In this document: one piece after another, positions 17,405 through 26,647 of the stretch
Layout: the number at the start of each line of letters is the position of its first letter
Numbering within the stretch: position 1 is the first letter of the stretch
Assembly (NCBI GenBank): GCA_009839725.1
Contig: VXPF01000102.1
Coordinates: 1-64,000 of the forward strand
Direction: 5' to 3'
Length of the DNA stretch: 64,000 nucleotides
Source of the DNA: Dehalococcoidia bacterium
GTDB taxonomy: Bacteria > Chloroflexota > Dehalococcoidia > Tepidiformales > Tepidiformaceae
Program-made: the position numbers and the translations under genes
Notes under the pieces: generated by a model
Databases searched by the model: none
Told to the model about the DNA's origin: nothing
The model's input: the letters and a program-made list of their open reading frames with translations, nothing else

Positions 17405-18334
17405 GCCCAGATCATCCGAGCCAGCGAAATGGGTTTCTGCATGGGCGTTCGGCGCGCCGTGCAGATCATGGAAGACGAAGCCACGCCCGAGAACCCGATC
17501 GCGAGCGCCGGCGAGATCGTGCACAACCCGCACGTCGTCGAGGAGCTCGAGGCGACGGGCGTGCACCAGCTCCCGGGGCCGGATGACGTGGAGGGGGACT
17601 TCGGCGCCATCACGGCGGCGCGGGTGGGCACCGGCCGGATCGCCATCACCGCCCACGGCGTGGGCGAGCGCGTGCTGAACGACCTGGAGGGCGCAGGCCT
17701 GAACATCATCGACACGACCTGCCCCGTGGTGACGCGGGCGCAGCGCTACGCGCAGAAGTTCGTGCGCGACAACTGGCACGCCCTCATCTTCGGCGACCCC
17801 GGCCACAAGGAGGTGCGGGGCATCATGGGCTGGGCGCTGGACGAGCAGGGCCGCTCGGGCGTGACGGTCGTCGAGCACGCGGACATCGAGCACCTGCGGA
17901 GCGTGATCGAGGAGTTCCCGGGCGGGTTCCCCAACAAGATCGGCGTGATGGCGCAGACGACGCACAAGATCGACGACTTCGCCCGGTTCGTGGGGAACCT
18001 GATGCTGCTGCAGCGCGAGGCGAACTTCGAGATGCACGTGGTGAACACGCTCTGCCACGCCACGACGGGGCAGCAGGCGGCGGCCGCGGAGCTGGCGCAC
18101 CAGGTGGACGTGATGGTGGTAGTCGGCGGGAAGAAGAGTGCGAACACGCGCCACCTGCGGCAGGTGTGCGAGGGAGAAGGCGCGAGGACCTACCACGTGG
18201 AAAGCGCGCACGAGCTCGAGGAAGCCTGGTTCACGGATGCCGAGCGCATCGGGCTGACGGCGGGCGCATCGACACCGGACAGCTCGATCGACGAGGTGGA
18301 GGAGCGACTGGCCGAGCTGGTGGGGGCTGCGTGA
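17402..18334 (+). CDS. ispH: 4-hydroxy-3-methylbut-2-enyl diphosphate reductase
   Basis: Last enzyme of the MEP pathway, producing IPP and DMAPP with a [4Fe-4S] cluster. 310 residues. The three cluster cysteines are in GFCMGVRRAV, TTCPVVTRAQ and NTLCHATTGQQ; TAGASTPDSSIDEVEERL closes the protein. TTG start with a strong ribosome site. It heads the hopanoid operon and overlaps shc as GTGA, so precursor supply and squalene cyclisation are made together, as in actinobacterial hopanoid clusters. Confidence 0.97.
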   Translation: MAQIIRASEMGFCMGVRRAVQIMEDEATPENPIASAGEIVHNPHVVEELEATGVHQLPGPDDVEGDFGAITAARVGTGRIAITAHGVGERVLNDLEGAGLNIIDTTCPVVTRAQRYAQKFVRDNWHALIFGDPGHKEVRGIMGWALDEQGRSGVTVVEHADIEHLRSVIEEFPGGFPNKIGVMAQTTHKIDDFARFVGNLMLLQREANFEMHVVNTLCHATTGQQAAAAELAHQVDVMVVVGGKKSANTRHLRQVCEGEGARTYHVESAHELEEAWFTDAERIGLTAGASTPDSSIDEVEERLAELVGAA

Positions 18335-20304
18335 CAGCCCCGAGCTCCCTCCAGCAGGACCCGGCGCGGGCCGGTTCCGGCATCGACGCCAGCGGCCTTG
18401 ATGTCTGCATCGACCGCAGCGTGAAGCACTTGCTCTCGCTGCAGGCCGAGGACGGCTACTGGTGGGCGGAGCTCGAATCGAACGCGACGATGGCGGCGGA
18501 GCACCTGCTGCTGGAACGGTTCCTCGGCACGACCGAGGAGGAGCGGGAGCAGGGCATCGTCCGCTACCTGCTGGGGCTGCAGACCGAGGACGGGTCGTGG
18601 CCGGTGTACTGGGGCGGCCCGGGCGATGTCAGTATCACCACGGAGGCCTACTTCGCCCTGAAGCTCGCCGGGGTCGACCCCGAACGGGACGAGATGAAGC
18701 GTGCGCGCGAGTTCATCCGTGACAAGGGCGGGGTGGGCGCGACGCGGATCTTCACAAAGCTCTGGCTGGCGCTATTCGGCCAGTTCGAGTGGTCGGCGCT
18801 GCCGGCGATGCCGCCGGAGTCGATCCTGATGCCGGTTTCCTCGCCCCTGAACATCTACATGTTCGCCTCGTGGGCGCGGGCCACGATCGTGGCCATCCTG
18901 GTGGTGTGGGCCTACCGGCCGGTCGTTCCCATCCCCGAGTACGCGCACGTCGACGAGCTCTACCTCGATCCCATGGACCGCCGTTCGATCCCCTTGCGGC
19001 GGGACCGGCAGCCCTTTACCTGGCGCAACGCCTTCCTCGCCATCGACCGGGTGCTGCACGCGCACGAGCGCCTTCCCTGGAAGCCGCTGCGCCAGTACGC
19101 CCTGAAGGAGTGCGAGCGCTGGATCATCGAGCACCAGGAGGCGGACGGGACGTGGGGGGTGATCCAGCCGCCCTCGGTCTACTCGCTCATCGCGCTGCGG
19201 GCGCACGGCTACTCCATGGACGACCCCGTGATGAAGAAGGGGCTCAACGGCTTCCTGGGCGACTTCGCCCTGCGGCGGGGCAATACCTTCTCGGTGCAGC
19301 CCTGCCTCTCGCCGGTCTGGGACACGGCCCTGGCCGTGACGGGGCTGCGCGAGGCGGGAGTGCCCGCCGATGACGAGGCGCTGGTGCAGGCGGGGCGCTG
19401 GATGCTCGCGCACGAGGTGCAGAGCCTGGGCGACTGGGCGCTCACCGTGCCCGGCATCGAGCCGGGCGGCTTTCCCTTCGAGTTCTCGAACGAGCTCTAT
19501 CCGGACACGGATGACACGGCCGAGGTGCTCATCGCCCTGCGCCTGGTCGACGTGCGGGGCAAGGACGGGCCCTTCCATCGCGCCAAGCGCTGGCTGCGGG
19601 CGATGCAGTCGACGAACGGCGGCTGGGGCGCCTTCGACCGCGACAACAACGACGAGTTCGTCTCGCGCATCCCCTTCGCCGACTTCGGGGCCACGTTCGA
19701 CCCGCCCACGGAGGACGTGACGGCGCACATCGTGGAGGCGTTCGCGCTCGAGGGGACGCCCCCGAGCGACGAGATGATCGAGCAGGCGCTCGGCTACCTC
19801 TGGGACACGCAGGAGCCGGACGGCTCGTGGTGGGGACGCTGGGGGGTGAACTACCTGTACGGGCTCGGGGCGGCCGTTCCCGCGCTTGTCGCAGCAGGCG
19901 TCGACCCCGCGGACCCGCGCCTGCAACGCGCGGTGCGCTGGCTCGAACACCACCAGCAGCCGGACGGGGGCTGGGGCGAGAGCTGCGCCACCTACGAGGA
20001 CCCCTCGCTGCGGGGACAGGGGCCGAGCACGGCCTCGCAGACGGCGTGGGCGCTACTGGCGCTGCTGGCGCTGGAGCCACCGGACCATCCCGCGATCGTG
20101 CGCGGCATCGACTACCTGGTGCGCACGCAGACAGACGAGGGCGAGTGGCACGAGCCACATTTCACGGGGACGGGGTTCCCGCGAGACTTCATGTTGAAAT
20201 ACCACCTCTACTGCAACTACTGGCCACTGTGGGCGCTCGGCCGTTACCGGCGCCTGCGCGACGGGAACCCGATCCACCTGCCGGACACGGACCCGCTGGC
20301 ATGA
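18331..20304 (+). CDS. shc: squalene--hopene cyclase
   Basis: Cyclises squalene to hopene/hopanol at the membrane. 657 residues. The catalytic DXDD is D392-T-D-D395. Several QW repeats are visible (LQTEDGSWPVYWGG, QSTNGGWGAFD, QEPDGSWWGRWG, QQPDGGWGES). The C-terminal FTGTGFPRDFMLKYHLY is typical of bacterial SHC. GTG start overlaps the ispH stop; the stop overlaps hpnC. Length and motif order are full, so it should be active. Confidence 0.97.
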   Translation: MTAPSSLQQDPARAGSGIDASGLDVCIDRSVKHLLSLQAEDGYWWAELESNATMAAEHLLLERFLGTTEEEREQGIVRYLLGLQTEDGSWPVYWGGPGDVSITTEAYFALKLAGVDPERDEMKRAREFIRDKGGVGATRIFTKLWLALFGQFEWSALPAMPPESILMPVSSPLNIYMFASWARATIVAILVVWAYRPVVPIPEYAHVDELYLDPMDRRSIPLRRDRQPFTWRNAFLAIDRVLHAHERLPWKPLRQYALKECERWIIEHQEADGTWGVIQPPSVYSLIALRAHGYSMDDPVMKKGLNGFLGDFALRRGNTFSVQPCLSPVWDTALAVTGLREAGVPADDEALVQAGRWMLAHEVQSLGDWALTVPGIEPGGFPFEFSNELYPDTDDTAEVLIALRLVDVRGKDGPFHRAKRWLRAMQSTNGGWGAFDRDNNDEFVSRIPFADFGATFDPPTEDVTAHIVEAFALEGTPPSDEMIEQALGYLWDTQEPDGSWWGRWGVNYLYGLGAAVPALVAAGVDPADPRLQRAVRWLEHHQQPDGGWGESCATYEDPSLRGQGPSTASQTAWALLALLALEPPDHPAIVRGIDYLVRTQTDEGEWHEPHFTGTGFPRDFMLKYHLYCNYWPLWALGRYRRLRDGNPIHLPDTDPLA

Positions 20305-21200
20305 CGGCCCAGACCGGCGACGGCCTGCGGCGGTGGCCGATCGAGCGGCCCACTACCCCGCGAGAGGCCTACCGCTGGTGCGAGCGCTACGCCCGCCAGC
20401 ACGACGAGAACTTCACGGTCGTTTCGTTCCTGCTGCCGAAGAAGCTGCGGCGGCACTTCTTCGCCGTGTACGCCTTCTGTCGCTACACCGACGACCTGGG
20501 CGACGAGGCCGAGGGCGACCGCCTCGCGCTCCTGGATTCGTGGGAACAGGACCTGCACGACGCCGTCGCGGGCGACCCGCGGCGCCCGCTGCTGATCGCC
20601 CTGGCCCGCACGATCGAGCGCTGCGAGATTCCGCTCGACCCGTTCCTGCGCCTGATCGAGGCGAACCGGATGGACCAGCGGGTGTCGCGCTTCGCGACGT
20701 ACGAGGACGTGCTCACCTACTGCAGCTACTCGGCCACGCCGGTCGGCCAGATGGTGCTGGCGGTGCTGGGCTACCGCGACGAGGAGCGCATCGCGCTCTC
20801 CGACCAGACCTGCATCGGGCTGCAGCTGGCGAACTTCTGGCAGGACGTGTCGGTGGACATCAAGAAGGGGCGCATCTACCTGCCCCTGGAGGACCTGGCG
20901 CGCTTCGGCGTCGACGAGCAGCAGATCGTCGACGGGCGCTTCGACGAGCGGTACCGGGAGCTGATGAAGTTCGAGGTGGCACGGGCGCGAGCCTGCTTCG
21001 CCGAGGGGAAGAAACTCGAAGCGCGGGTCTCGCGATCGGTGCGGACGGACATCCGCCTCTACCGCCTCGGCGGCGAGGCCATCCTGAACGCGATCGAGGC
21101 GGCCGGCTACGACACGCTGAGCGCCCGCCCGCGGGTGACCAAGGCCGTGAAAGCGCGGCTGGCGCTCGTGAACGGCGCTCGCATCGCGATAGGAATCTAG
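20301..21200 (+). CDS. hpnC: hydroxysqualene synthase HpnC
   Basis: Squalene/phytoene-synthase fold, 299 residues. In the three-step route HpnC converts presqualene diphosphate to hydroxysqualene. The first metal-binding region is FCRYTDDLGDE and the second is LANFWQDVSVDIKKGRIYLP. Placement between shc and the related HpnD, and the VVSFLLPKKLRRHFFAVYAF segment, support HpnC rather than phytoene synthase. ATG overlaps the shc stop by four bases. Confidence 0.93.
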   Translation: MTAQTGDGLRRWPIERPTTPREAYRWCERYARQHDENFTVVSFLLPKKLRRHFFAVYAFCRYTDDLGDEAEGDRLALLDSWEQDLHDAVAGDPRRPLLIALARTIERCEIPLDPFLRLIEANRMDQRVSRFATYEDVLTYCSYSATPVGQMVLAVLGYRDEERIALSDQTCIGLQLANFWQDVSVDIKKGRIYLPLEDLARFGVDEQQIVDGRFDERYRELMKFEVARARACFAEGKKLEARVSRSVRTDIRLYRLGGEAILNAIEAAGYDTLSARPRVTKAVKARLALVNGARIAIGI

Positions 21201-21222
21201 GAGACCAGGGGAGGGGCACGGC

Positions 21223-22143
21223 ATGGCGTTTGATGTGCTGGCAGAGCTGGATGCTCATGCCGATGAGCGTTTCACACCGGAGGAGGCCTACGCCTGGTGC
21301 AAGGCCTACACGAAGGACCGCGCCTCCAACTTCTACTACGCCTTCACGATCCTGCCGGCGGAGAAGCGGAACGCCATCTACGCGGCCTACGCTTTCAGCG
21401 GGTACGTGGACGACATCGCCGACGAGCTAACCGACCGGTCGCGGCAGGAGGCCGAGATCGCGCTCGCCCGGGAGCGGCTGGAGGCGTGCTACGGGGGCAC
21501 CCGCCAGGGGCCGCTGTTCATCGCGCTGGGCGACGCGGTGGACCGCTTCTCGATGCCGCAGCAGCACTTCGAGGAGCTGGTGAACGGTGTGGAGATGGAC
21601 TTCACCATCAACCGCTACGAGACATGGGAGGACCTGCGGCAGTACTGCTACCGCGTGGCCTCGATGGTGGGGCACATCTGCGTGTCGATTTTCGGGGCGA
21701 AACCGCACCCGCGCGCCGAGGAGTTCGCGACGAGCATGGGCATCGGCCTGCAGATCGTGAACATCATGCGGGACGTGAAGGAGGACGCGGAGCGAGGCCG
21801 GGTCTACTTCCCGACAGAGGAGCTGAACGCGCACGGTCTGACGCCCGAGGACATCCTCTCCTGCACCTACGACGAGCGCTTCCGCTCGATGATGGCGGAC
21901 CAGGGGGAGCGGGCGCATCGCTACTTCCGCCGCGGACGCCACCTGCTGCCGCTGCTCGACGTGCGCTCGCGGATGTGCGTGAACGTGCTGCAGGGCGTCT
22001 ATTTCGAGCTGCTCCAGCGGATCGAGGAGCGGAACTACGACGTCCTCACGGAGCGGGTACGCCTGAGCGGACGCGAGAAGGCATCGGCGATCGCGCGCCT
22101 CTGGGGCTCGGCCGCCCTGCTGGGGCCGGCGCGATCGGGCTGA
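21223..22143 (+). CDS. hpnD: presqualene diphosphate synthase HpnD
   Basis: Condenses two farnesyl diphosphates to presqualene diphosphate. 306 residues, paralogue of the preceding HpnC. Metal sites are FSGYVDDIADE and IVNIMRDVKEDAERGRVYFP; YYAFTILPAEKRNAIYAAYAF is typical of HpnD. It starts 22 bases after hpnC with GGAGAGG-like sequence upstream and is followed by hpnE. Confidence 0.93.
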   Translation: MAFDVLAELDAHADERFTPEEAYAWCKAYTKDRASNFYYAFTILPAEKRNAIYAAYAFSGYVDDIADELTDRSRQEAEIALARERLEACYGGTRQGPLFIALGDAVDRFSMPQQHFEELVNGVEMDFTINRYETWEDLRQYCYRVASMVGHICVSIFGAKPHPRAEEFATSMGIGLQIVNIMRDVKEDAERGRVYFPTEELNAHGLTPEDILSCTYDERFRSMMADQGERAHRYFRRGRHLLPLLDVRSRMCVNVLQGVYFELLQRIEERNYDVLTERVRLSGREKASAIARLWGSAALLGPARSG

Positions 22144-22155
22144 CGCGGCACGACC

Positions 22156-23490
22156 ATGAGGGTCGGCATAATCGGCGCGGGGCTGGCGGGGCTGGCCGCG
22201 GGGCTGGAGCTGGCCGACCGGGGCCACGACGTGGAGGTGCTCGAACGGCGTCCCTGGGCAGGGGGCGCGACCTACTCGTTCGACGACGATGAGACGGGAG
22301 ACGAAGTCGACAACGGCCAGCACCTGTTCATGGAGTGCACGACCGCCTACCGCGCGTTCCTGGAGCGGCTCGGCACCCTCCACCTCACCTACCGGCAGGA
22401 GCGACTGCGGGTGCCCGTGTTCGACCAGGACGGGCGGCGCTCGGACCTGTGGGCCTCGAACCTCCCCCTGGGGCTGCACCTGGCGCCGGCGCTCCTGCGC
22501 TACGGGCACCTCTCGTGGCAGCAGAAGGCGGAGATCGTGCGGGCCATGTTGGCGCTCCAGTTCATGCCGGTGCACGAGCGCGGGCGGCTGGAGCACATCA
22601 CCTTCGAGGAGTGGCTGCGGGAACGGGGCCAGTCGGCAGACACGATCCGGGAGTACTGGGACTTTCTCGTGATTCCGACGCTGAACTGCCGCGCACACCA
22701 GGCGAGCGCGAGCCAGGCGCTCTTCGTGCTGGAGGAGGGCTTCCAGAAGAGCCCTTCGGCGGCGGCCCTGGCGGTTCCCGCGGTGGGCCTCTCGAAGCTG
22801 CACGTGGAGCCGGCGATCGGGGCCATCGAGGCGCGGGGCGGCGCGGTCTCGAGACGCGCCGGGGTCGAGCGCATCGAGGTCGAGGAGGGGCGGGTCGCGG
22901 GACTCGTGCTGGGCGGAGATGATCGCCGCAACTTCGACGCCTACATCAGCGCGCTGGCGCCGTGGCGGCTGGCGCCGCTGCTGCCCGAGTCGGTGCGGAG
23001 CGAGGCGCCCTTCGCCGCGCTGGCCGCGTTCGAGCCCGCGCCAATCCTCAACCTCCACCTCTGGTTCGACCGCCCCGTGGCGGACTTCCATTTCGGGGCG
23101 TTCGTCCGCTCCGAAGTGCAGTGGGCGTTCAACCGCAGCCGCATCGGCGGCGAGGACGAAACCGACGGGCAGCGCCTGGTGCTCTCGATCAGCGCGCCGG
23201 GCGAGCTGTTCTCGCTGAGCCAGGAGGAGGTCTGCGAGCGGGTGCTGCCGCAGCTCCGCCGGGCGCTGCCGGCTGCACGCGAGGCGGAGCTGGTGCGCTA
23301 CCGGGTGACGAAGGAGCCGGAGGCGACCTTCGTGCCGGCGCCGGGCCTCTCGCGGCCCGGAACCCGTACGCCTCTCCCGAACTTCTACCTGGCGGGCTCC
23401 TACACCAACACGGGGTGGCCCGCCACCATGGAATCGGCCGTTCGCAGCGGTCTCGTCGCGGCACGAGCAGTGGAGGCGGGCAGTGCATAG
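22156..23490 (+). CDS. hpnE: hydroxysqualene dehydroxylase HpnE
   Basis: FAD-dependent amine-oxidase/phytoene-desaturase family enzyme that reduces hydroxysqualene to squalene. 444 residues. The N-terminal dinucleotide fold is VGIIGAGLAGLAAGLELADR with the acidic end of strand 2 in VLERR; YLAGSYTNTGWPATMESAVR is the C-terminal FAD motif. With HpnC and HpnD it completes the FPP-to-squalene route in this operon, so no classical squalene synthase is needed. Confidence 0.94.
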   Translation: MRVGIIGAGLAGLAAGLELADRGHDVEVLERRPWAGGATYSFDDDETGDEVDNGQHLFMECTTAYRAFLERLGTLHLTYRQERLRVPVFDQDGRRSDLWASNLPLGLHLAPALLRYGHLSWQQKAEIVRAMLALQFMPVHERGRLEHITFEEWLRERGQSADTIREYWDFLVIPTLNCRAHQASASQALFVLEEGFQKSPSAAALAVPAVGLSKLHVEPAIGAIEARGGAVSRRAGVERIEVEEGRVAGLVLGGDDRRNFDAYISALAPWRLAPLLPESVRSEAPFAALAAFEPAPILNLHLWFDRPVADFHFGAFVRSEVQWAFNRSRIGGEDETDGQRLVLSISAPGELFSLSQEEVCERVLPQLRRALPAAREAELVRYRVTKEPEATFVPAPGLSRPGTRTPLPNFYLAGSYTNTGWPATMESAVRSGLVAARAVEAGSA

Positions 23491-23544
23491 CCTTCGCGCC
23501 GTTCGCTCCGTATGCTGTGCCGCCAGTTCCCCGGAGGAATCACG

Positions 23545-24570
23545 ATGGGTATCCCCCTTCGCCAGGCATTCGCCGTCAGCCGCTACCTGCTGAAACAGAA
23601 GCTGCTTCGCAAGGAGCGCTACCCCCTCGTGCTCATGCTGGAGCCGCTGTATCGCTGCAACCTCGAGTGCGAGGGCTGCGGGAAGATCCAGCATCCAGAA
23701 GAGATCCTGAACACGTACCTCTCCCCGGAGGAGTGCTGGGAAGCAGCCGACGAGTGCGGCGCGCCGGTGGTCTCCATCGCGGGCGGGGAGCCGCTCATTC
23801 ACCCCCAGATCGACGAGATCGTGGGAGGGCTGATCGAGCGGAAGAAGTTCATCTACCTCTGCACGAACGCGATCCTGCTCGAGCGCTGGCTGCCGAAGCT
23901 GAAACCCTCGCCCTACCTCACGATCAGCGTGCACATGGACGGGCTGCGGGAGCAGCACGACAAGGCCGTGGACCGCGATGGCGTCTTCGACAAGGCGGTG
24001 AAGGCCATTCGCCTGGCGAAGGAGCAGGGCTACCGCGTGAGCACGAACACGACGGTCTTCAACGACAGCTCGCCCACGGAGATGGGCGACCTGTTCAACT
24101 TCCTGATGGACGACCTGAACGTGGACGGGATGATGGTCTCGCCGGGATACGACTACCCGAAGGCGCCGAACCAGAGCGTGTTCCTGAAGCGCCCGGAGAT
24201 GATCTCGACGTTCAAGTCGATCCTGGATTCTCCCGACCGCCGCCGCTGGCGGTTCTTCCACACGCCGGTGTTCCTCGACTTCCTGCAGGGGAAGCGGGCG
24301 ATGCAGTGCACCGCCTGGGGCAACCCGACGCGGAGCGTGCTGGGCTGGCAGCGTCCCTGCTACCTGATGAACGAGAGCTACGCCGAGAGCTTCGTCGAGC
24401 TGATCGAAGAGACGGAGTGGGAGCGCTACGGCTACGGGCGGGATGCGCGCTGCACGAACTGCATGGCGCATTGCGGCTACGAGGCGACGGCGGTGGGCGC
24501 GACCATGGCGAGTCCGCTCGAGGGCGTCCGCGCAGCGCTGGGCACGATGGGCGGCCGCGGTAGTTCGTGA
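23545..24570 (+). CDS. hpnH: adenosylhopane synthase HpnH (radical SAM)
   Basis: Radical-SAM enzyme that adds the adenosyl group to diploptene, the first step of side-chain extension. 341 residues from ATG 23545, preceded by GGAGG. The cluster motif CNLECEGC (CxxxCxxC) follows MLEPLYR; SIAGGEPLIHP is the GGE motif. A C-terminal group (CTNCMAHCGYEA) may bind a further metal, as in SPASM-like tails. It is co-translated with hpnG through a GTGA overlap. Confidence 0.96.
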   Translation: MGIPLRQAFAVSRYLLKQKLLRKERYPLVLMLEPLYRCNLECEGCGKIQHPEEILNTYLSPEECWEAADECGAPVVSIAGGEPLIHPQIDEIVGGLIERKKFIYLCTNAILLERWLPKLKPSPYLTISVHMDGLREQHDKAVDRDGVFDKAVKAIRLAKEQGYRVSTNTTVFNDSSPTEMGDLFNFLMDDLNVDGMMVSPGYDYPKAPNQSVFLKRPEMISTFKSILDSPDRRRWRFFHTPVFLDFLQGKRAMQCTAWGNPTRSVLGWQRPCYLMNESYAESFVELIEETEWERYGYGRDARCTNCMAHCGYEATAVGATMASPLEGVRAALGTMGGRGSS

Positions 24571-25247
24571 GCCTGCTCATCGTGGCGCCCACGACGCGCG
24601 AGGCGCGCGCGATCGGGTCCGGGTGCCAGGTCACCGGCACAGGTGAGGCGGGCGAACGCGCCCTCGCGGAGCTGTTGCAGGAGCAGAAGCCGGACACGGT
24701 GCTCATCGCAGGACTCTGCGGCGGGCTCGACCCCTCGCTCCGGACCGGGGACCTGATCCTGGCGCGGGAAGTGCTCGACGAGGCGGGCGAGGGGCTTCAG
24801 CCGCCATCAACGACGTTGTCGAGCGTGCGTCGGGCGATGCGGAACGAAGGCTCGCGGTTCGTCTGTTCGAGGCTCGTGACGGTGGCGAAGCCGGTGGCGA
24901 CGCGCGACGCGAAACGTGACCTCTGGAATGTCCACGGGGCGGCCGGGGCCGACATGGAGACCGCCGCCTTCGCGCGCGTGGCGACCGAGAACGGGGCGGA
25001 CTGGATGGCGCTGCGGGCGATCATCGACCCCGCCGCGATGTCGCTGCCGGGGTCCCTGCATGACTGGGGCGGTGAAGCCGACTTCGGGACGGCGTTGCGG
25101 ATGGCGCTGCGGCCCCAGGACTGGCTCGGGGGCGGGAGGCTGGCGCTGGCCCTGTGGCCGGCGCTGCGGGCGCTGCGCGCAGGCACGCCGATCGTGGCGC
25201 GCGTGGCCCGCGACACGGTCCCGCTCGGCGACGACCTGCTGGCCTGA
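24567..25247 (+). CDS. hpnG: hopanoid-associated nucleosidase/phosphorylase HpnG
   Basis: Removes adenine from adenosylhopane to give ribosylhopane. 226 residues of the purine-nucleoside-phosphorylase fold: GLCGGLDPSLRTGDLILA and the catalytic region GADMETAAFARVA are present. GTG start overlaps the hpnH stop. Presence of both hpnH and hpnG means this organism should make extended C35 hopanoids, not only diploptene. Confidence 0.9.
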   Translation: MSLLIVAPTTREARAIGSGCQVTGTGEAGERALAELLQEQKPDTVLIAGLCGGLDPSLRTGDLILAREVLDEAGEGLQPPSTTLSSVRRAMRNEGSRFVCSRLVTVAKPVATRDAKRDLWNVHGAAGADMETAAFARVATENGADWMALRAIIDPAAMSLPGSLHDWGGEADFGTALRMALRPQDWLGGGRLALALWPALRALRAGTPIVARVARDTVPLGDDLLA

Positions 25248-26041
25248 TGCCCGCCCCGCTCGTCGTCGTCATCACCGGGGCAAGCTCGGGCATCGGGCGG
25301 GCGACCGCCGTGCGCTTCGCGCGCGAGGGCGCGAGCGTGGTGCTGGCGGCGCGATCACAGGAACGGCTTCAGCGGCTGGCGGAACGACTCGAGGAGCGCT
25401 TCGGGGTGGAGACGCTGGCCCTGCGCTGCGACGTGCGCCGGAGCGAGGACGTGGAGGCCGTGGTGGGAGCGGCGATGGCGAGCTTCGGGCGCATCGACGT
25501 GCTCGTGAACAACGCCGGCTACGGGCTCTACGGCCGAGTCGAGGACACGCCGGAAGAGGCGTTCCGGGACCTGCTGGAGACCAACGTGCTGGGGACGCAC
25601 CAGGCGATCCGCGCGGTTCTCCCCCACATGCGACGACAGCAGTCGGGGCACATCGTGAACGTCGGGTCGGTGGTGGGGAAGCGGAGCTGGCCGTATCACG
25701 GGGCGTACGCCGCCAGCAAGTTCGCGTTGACGGGCCTCACGCAGGCGCTGCGGGGGGAACTGGCGGGGTCGGGCGTGAGCGTGTCGCTGGTGCTGCCGGC
25801 GAGCACGGAGACGGAGTTCTTCGCGAACGCGCGCACGTACTCCCCCGAGTACGTTCCGGCGCCCCTCGGCCCCGTGCAGACCCCGGGCCAGGTGGCGCGG
25901 GCGATCGTGCGTTCGGTGGAACGTCCCTCGACGGAGGTGCACCTGCAGCCGCTGATGCGGATCGCACAGGCGCTCGGCGAGCTGTTCCCGGGCCTCACGG
26001 GATGGGCGAGCGAGCTCCACTACCGCTGGCTGCAGCGCTAG
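25247..26041 (+). CDS. short-chain dehydrogenase/reductase, last gene of the hopanoid operon
   Basis: 264 residues. Classical SDR: TGASSGIG nucleotide motif, NNAGYGLYG, catalytic YAASK (Tyr and Lys). Its ATG shares one base with the hpnG stop (TGATG), so it is co-translated with the hopanoid genes. Hopanoid work elsewhere does not assign an SDR at this point; ribosylhopane reduction to bacteriohopanetetrol is a step that needs a reductase, and this gene is a candidate by position only. Confidence 0.88.
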   Translation: MPAPLVVVITGASSGIGRATAVRFAREGASVVLAARSQERLQRLAERLEERFGVETLALRCDVRRSEDVEAVVGAAMASFGRIDVLVNNAGYGLYGRVEDTPEEAFRDLLETNVLGTHQAIRAVLPHMRRQQSGHIVNVGSVVGKRSWPYHGAYAASKFALTGLTQALRGELAGSGVSVSLVLPASTETEFFANARTYSPEYVPAPLGPVQTPGQVARAIVRSVERPSTEVHLQPLMRIAQALGELFPGLTGWASELHYRWLQR

Positions 26042-26098
26042 CGAGCCTGGCGCGGGTTCTGTGTCTCTGGCGGCGTGAGGGACAATCGTTAGATTCTG

Positions 26099-26113
26099 TA
26101 TTGTTAGCCGGTG
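26099..26113 (+). promoter_or_regulatory. leaderless -10 box before the 3-TM gene
   Basis: TATTGT at 26099-26104 ends 6 bases before the GTG at 26111 and there is no ribosome site. This matches the recurring start pattern of the window and indicates that the 3-TM gene is transcribed on its own rather than with the hopanoid operon. Confidence 0.5.
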
Positions 26114-26647
26114 ACAAACGATCCGGCGAGCGAAACCAACTCGATTCCGGGGGCGCGGCTGCTCCTTGAGCAGATGGTGCGGCTGAGCGACTACCAGCAC
26201 CAATCCATTGATGAGTCACGGGTCAAGTCACGCGCGTATCTCAGTGTCGGAGCACTGGCCGTGGCGGCTGGCATCGCCTTCCTGGCCGTTCCGGACACGA
26301 TAGCGGGGGCCGACACTGCAGTTCGGAACGGAGTGGTTGCCGGCGCAGCGTTGGCCCTGCTCTTGTTCGGGCTTTCAGCTGCTTGCGCGGTCAGAGCAGA
26401 GCGAGCCACGCGGCTCCCGGACGCCCCGAGTGGTGACTTCCTGGCCGCCCTTGTGAGTGACGAAGGGCAGGACTGGAGCGACGATCAGCTGGCGCTCTGG
26501 GCCGCGCTGGAGTACCTCGAGTCGGTCGTTCCAGCCGCCGACCAGACGGTCGACAAGATCGCACGCCTCGTTGACCGACAGCTTGTCTTCTTCCTGGTCG
26601 AGATAGGGGTACTCGGCGCTACGCTGATCGCGGCGCTGCTCGCCTAG
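26111..26647 (+). CDS. three-TM membrane protein, cassette copy 1
   Basis: 178 residues. A soluble helix (residues 15-40), TM1 near 44-63 preceded by VKSRA, TM2 near 73-95 ending in basic residues, an acidic helical loop of about 55 residues, and TM3 near 157-178 at the very C-terminus. The layout resembles a second gene at 45779-46300 and, loosely, the SLATT/PycTM class of membrane effectors; the resemblance is inferred from pattern. A proline-rich microORF converges on it with stop codons overlapping in CTAG. Codon use is less GC-biased than in the neighbours. Confidence 0.72.
   Translation: MTNDPASETNSIPGARLLLEQMVRLSDYQHQSIDESRVKSRAYLSVGALAVAAGIAFLAVPDTIAGADTAVRNGVVAGAALALLLFGLSAACAVRAERATRLPDAPSGDFLAALVSDEGQDWSDDQLALWAALEYLESVVPAADQTVDKIARLVDRQLVFFLVEIGVLGATLIAALLA

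Noticed and set aside
21427-24471. A 1014-codon open frame on the minus strand, opposite hpnD-hpnE-hpnH.
   Set aside because: It lies antisense to three genes with full catalytic motifs, and its translation is histidine/arginine/leucine-rich without recognisable domains. High GC makes stop codons rare in the shadow frame.
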